64,000 bases of DNA from Anastatus disparis. Lineage: Eukaryota; Arthropoda; Insecta; Hymenoptera; Eupelmidae. The notes under the pieces were generated by a model, which saw nothing but the letters and a program-made list of their open reading frames with translations, was not told where the DNA came from and did no database searches. This document shows positions 59,450 to 64,000 of the stretch, piece by piece. How positions within the stretch are numbered: position 1 is the first letter of the stretch; each line of letters starts with the position of its first letter. A program made the translations under genes and the position numbers. The stretch lies in assembly GCA_017163975.1 (NCBI GenBank), contig JAFFSR010000220.1, forward strand, positions 16,324,001 through 16,388,000. Reading direction: 5' to 3'.

Positions 59450-62400
59450 CATTGGAACATTTTAAATGCGAAATAAATAAAAAATCAAGAATAATATAAC
59501 AAAAAACTTATTGATGTTAAATAACCCACATAGCACAAAATGTTTTAAAAAGGTTTTTAAGAAATCTTTTAAATCTAAATTAAAAATTTTTTAAAAATGT
59601 TTTTATATCCGCTTACAATAAGCCTAAAAACATTTTTTGAAAACATATAGTCAAAATATTTTTATTAATATTTTTGGGAAGTTTTTTGAAGATTTTTGAA
59701 AATATTAAATAAAAAATATTTTTTAAAAATATTTATACGATATTTTAAATGACTTCTAAAAAAAATTCTGACACACATTTTTCAAAAACATTTTGTGTCA
59801 TGTGAATGCTCACTTTTTTTATATTATTTACAAACAATTTTTTTTATTAACAAAAACATATTAATTAAAAAATAAAAGCTTACTAATATTTAAAATATAT
59901 TTTTATTATTATTACAAATTTAAAAGATAAATGAAAAGTATTTTTAAACAACATACCTTTTTGGCAAGATTAATTATTTTGTATTAAATTTTAACTTATT
60001 AGAATATATTATATTGAAACATTAAGACTATTAGTTGAATAAACGATTGAAAAATGACTTAAAATAGAAATTTTCCTGACTAAACGACTATACTTATATC
60101 CAAAATGCAAAGAATGTGTATATACAATTTTAATATTTAATTATGAAACCTTTTATCAAATAATAAAAACATTTGCATTATGTGTAACCAGTTGTTTAAG
60201 TTATACAATGACTGAAATTTTTTCATGTGGAATTTTGTTTCGTAAAAATATTCTTTCAAACGTGAATATTTATATTTATAATTACGTAAATTAGTCTATT
60301 AGTTTTTCCTTTTTTATAATTTTTTATTAAACAATTTTTATTATGAGCCAAATATATAAGAAAATCATCTTTTCAGAAATTTGTTTCTAGTTTCATTTGA
60401 AAAACTTTTAACATTTGTGTACACAATCAAGTAATACAAATAAAATTGTCTACGTGGTTACTATTATAATATTCCAAATTTCCTTATACCAATTGTAAAA
60501 TAATATTATTTTAATCTAAAGTATTTAAAACCAAATATATTAGTTTTAGATTATGTAAATGAATATTTTAATTTTAAAATATTAATATAAGAAAGATCAA
60601 AATCTTTTAATTAAATGAAAATTTAATGAAGAGAAAGTTATTTCGCTTAAAGTTAGGTTAAAAAAATGTCATAGTTAATTTTAATATTATTTATTTGAGT
60701 CCAATTTCCCAAGTCTATCAAGTTTAGAATACTGATGGTATAAAAATTAATATAATCTAAAAACTTTTTTATTTACACTAATAAAATAAAATTTCTATAA
60801 ATACTAATTATAGTACTGATTTCTAGCCAAAAATGTAATTACCATATCTACATTATTTATTATCATAATTGATCTTATTGAGTTTTTAAATCGGTCTAAA
60901 TTTTATCAGAACTGAAATGATTAATGAATTTTTGCTAATCGAAACCCTCTTACAAATATTTTTTTTACAAACTGTAAATAAATGTCTTATGGAAAATGTC
61001 TTATTTTTTTTTTAAATATTAATTTGTATTAATACGTATAAAGTTCAGACATTTATTTTTCACTTTGACATACTTTTAATACATGTTCCCTTCATTGAAA
61101 ATCATTAAACTTTTTTTTCAAATTCAGGGTTTTCAAGTGTTATATGATGGTATATGTTTCATACGTTACCTGTAAGGAGCAATTTTATTATATTAGACTT
61201 ACATAAATTATGTTGACTATTTAAATATCTCTGAAAATTATATCTATAAGACTTGAATCGAATTCGAAGCGACAATATTTCGCTTTACTTTATTTGTTGT
61301 AGAATTAATTAAAAAATTATTAAATTTAAGTAAGTTAGTTAATTTTTTTCAAATTATTTAGTATACAATTTTTTTTTAGGCTTTTTATTTAATCTATTCA
61401 TTAATAAAAATAATTATTTGCTTTAACCTTTGTCATTTTTAATTTACATACGTAACATCTGAGCAAGTTTTATCAATATGATATTCTAAAATAATTACCA
61501 TCTGTGGAGCACACAAAAAATGTGGGATTTCCGCTTTATTACCAGGCCGTATTCGTAAACAATAATATTACTGTTTAATTTGGAATTTTACATAGTTCTT
61601 TCGTCAGAAATACTAAAGAAAACATTACGCTGTCAGATAAAGAATTAAAATTTTTGATGGATCTATAAAATTTTACTATTCTTGAATCCAAACAAAGCAT
61701 TTTTCGAATACGGTTGTTCGAATATATGTATATGCATACGTGTATAAAATCGTTTCATTTTTGAATATTTAAAAGGTTTTTATCTTTTTCCGTATCGTGG
61801 CTAAGATTTTTATACGGTAACTTCATATAAAAATCTTTGCTATGGCAAGGAAGAGGTTAAAGAAAATTTCAATTCTTAAAAAATCATTCATGTACGAAAA
61901 CTCAAATTTTTTATAAAAATATCTAATATAAAATAAATATTTAAATAAATATTTAAAAAAATATATATTTAAATTTTTACATTTAAAACTCTATTCTTGG
62001 AAAATTGAACTAAATTTTTAACTGTCGCATGAATGTTCAGACACAATATGGATAATATTAAGCTAGAAAAATGGTTCAGAATAAAACCAACGTATTTAGC
62101 TCCCCTCTTCTAATAATGTTTTCAATCCAAGCTTATGAATAAACGATGTGTTTAATCGAGTTCCTCTGTTACAATGAAAAAATTCGTAAGATTCAACGCG
62201 AGTGCGGACAAGTCAAAAAATCCACCAAAATTCTATATATAAAAAGTTATACACAATCTTTAAATGTTTAGTATTTTGAGGTTAGGTTGCTTGAGCTTGA
62301 TATTTAATTTTCAATCCAAGTTTATAAAAAAATAAGTCGGAATGATTATTTATTTAAACAAAAATGATTGTATTAACATAGCTTTCGTGCGGACAAGTCA

Positions 62401-62620
62401 TTATTTGTTTAAATTATGAATTAAAAAAAAATATCAATGAAATAAGAAAAGCAAAAATCAATTCTAGCAGCTCTGACATTCCATTTTTACTAACGCCTAA
62501 AAATATTTTTTGATTTTTCATATTAAAAATTTTAATACACTTTGAAAAATCGATGACGGTGTTGATTAATTTTGATTTATTTAATAATTCTATATAACAT
62601 TTTTTACGTTTTAAATATAA
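59450..62620. other. AT-rich DNA, no gene seen
   Basis: No open frame of note, recognisable exon or repeat match. Short inverted segments occur (for example AAGATTTTTATACGG near 61804 against a partly complementary stretch near 61830) but none is convincing as an element. Confidence 0.4.
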
Positions 62621-62631
62621 CTTTAGATTTT

Positions 62632-62732
62632 AATAGTACCTTATGCACCAAGTACATTGCACACGCGGTGCATATACTATTTTATAACACGAAGGGCTTA
62701 AAATGATCATTTTACGCCCCGAGTGTTATAAA
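62632..62732. repeat. Two adjacent hairpins (h)
   Basis: AATAGTACCTTATGCACC pairs with GGTGCATATACTATT. It is followed directly by TTATAACAC...GTGTTATAAA around the perfect palindrome TAAAATGATCATTTTA. The first has the AATAGTA end typical of the hairpin set. Confidence 0.55.
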
Positions 62733-64000
62733 TTAAATTTTTTACTTTTTACACATTTAACTTGTGAAAATTATAAATCTCTCTGAAAATTAAATATAAT
62801 TATATTTATACTTGTTTATTAATAAATATTACGTCATTATATACTAAAATAAATCTAAAATATTAAATTTTGTAATAAAATTTTTTGTGCCATTTATTCT
62901 TATTTAATAAAAGTTTATTTATTCAATACGTTTTATAAGAATAATTCGTGTTATATTTATATTTCAAAAACATTTACTTAAAGAATGATGTCAGAGGAAA
63001 TAGAATTAATATTTTATAATATCTTACTAGGAATTTTCAAATTAATAAAAATAATAATTTAATATTCTAATCTATGATTAAATATTGGACTATTCAAACT
63101 TATATAACAAAATTCTTTGATATACAACATATTTTTTTAAATTTTTTAAATACGTGCCATGTCTGCGCAAATATGAGGAAATAAAAATTATAGATATGTT
63201 TATAATTCATATTTATAATACAGTTGTTCAAATTTAGTTATTAGCAAATATATTGTTCAAGGTTCTAGAGAAGCAAATACTTTTATATTTCTATACTATT
63301 GTCAATAATATATGTACGTTCATAACTTTAATCTTGAAATATTAAAAGCCATTTGTGTTTGGAACTTTGGAGTATCAGTTTCAGGATTGATTCTAAGATT
63401 TTATTATACAGGTATTTACATTTATAAAAAGTATTATTATTATTACAATATAATGTTTGAAAAAGAATGTAAATTATCTAATAACTTAAAATAGAGTAAA
63501 TATTCAATATTAACGTATAAAAAAACAATATTGTTTAGAATTTTTATTACTTTAATTTTGTACGTATCAGTAAATATCTATAAAACTTTTATTTCAAAAA
63601 ACATAGAATGGTGGAATAATAAAACTAATTAATCAATCATCTAAATTCACTTAATTAGTGTCAATTAAAATATACTTCCTTACGCTCGAAAATATCTTTA
63701 TAAATTTTCAAAGTTAAAAACACCATATCTTGGATATCAAGCAAAACAATGCATCATTGCATGCAACAACTTTAATGTGAAAATTATAAAAAAGTTATAA
63801 AATACCTGTCGATTGTTTTTGACCACCCTAGAGTAAAATTTATCAAAATAAAAAGTTTTATACCTTTAGAACGAATGATCGCATCTTCAAAATTCAAACG
63901 GCATTTGAAAGATTGGTCAAAACTCTTCGAAATAAAATAAGTCTGGTAAAAAAAATCATTTTTTTATTTTTTATGGCAATATAAAAAAATTTTTTTATCA
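62733..64000. other. AT-rich DNA, no gene seen
   Basis: Nothing supported. The 60-codon frame at 63312-63494 lacks any recognised motif. Confidence 0.4.

Overview
The window looks like nuclear DNA from an insect. It is very AT-rich, has split genes with GT-AG introns, long (TA)n runs, and dense, nested transposable elements. The LINE type, the foldback elements and the secreted gene family suggest a hymenopteran, perhaps a parasitoid wasp. That placement is an inference from general resemblance, not a search result. I see no bacterial genes, no CRISPR array and no functional rRNA or tRNA gene.

The host gene content is three paralogous secreted-protein genes. Gene 1 (+, 10722-34174) and gene 2 (+, 47632-52259) point the same way. 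Gene 3 (-, 58175-52672) is tail to tail with gene 2, about 410 bases away. Each has seven coding exons with the same intron phases (0,1,1,0,2,2) and an open frame throughout, giving 682, 678 and 656 residues. The order is a signal peptide, a variable helical N-terminal part, a cysteine-rich middle, then a conserved C-terminal half. The C-terminal half resembles the insect DUF4803 family, as I remember it. No biochemical role is known to me.

Region by region: 1-9800 holds LTR fragments, a tRNA-derived SINE, two adjacent palindromic MITEs, and a head-to-head pair of broken zinc-finger repeat genes, one split by a 1.3-kb solo LTR. From 10722 to 34174 gene 1 is stretched by two huge introns (11.7 and 9.2 kb) filled with a 3.8-kb inverted-repeat composite, a Helitron-like element, LINE fragments, SINE and MITE insertions, a 1.06-kb palindrome and a 2-kb foldback. 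At 34483-38630 lies a 4.1-kb element with long CACTG-ended inverted repeats and a broken transposase gene. At 38775-47600 there are a SINE, a degenerate satellite interrupted by a 5S-rRNA-derived element, a minisatellite and a Penelope-like scrap. Genes 2 and 3 fill 47632-58175. From 58376 on there is a TATA/initiator-like pair, an array of GAAnnTTC dyads, and then about 4.5 kb of AT-rich DNA with little in it.

The least explained signal is a scattered set of hairpins. Their stems are unrelated in sequence, but most share AATAGTATATT-like ends and several share a GC-rich tip built on a GNA-type triloop (for example GAGGCGAAGCCGAG).
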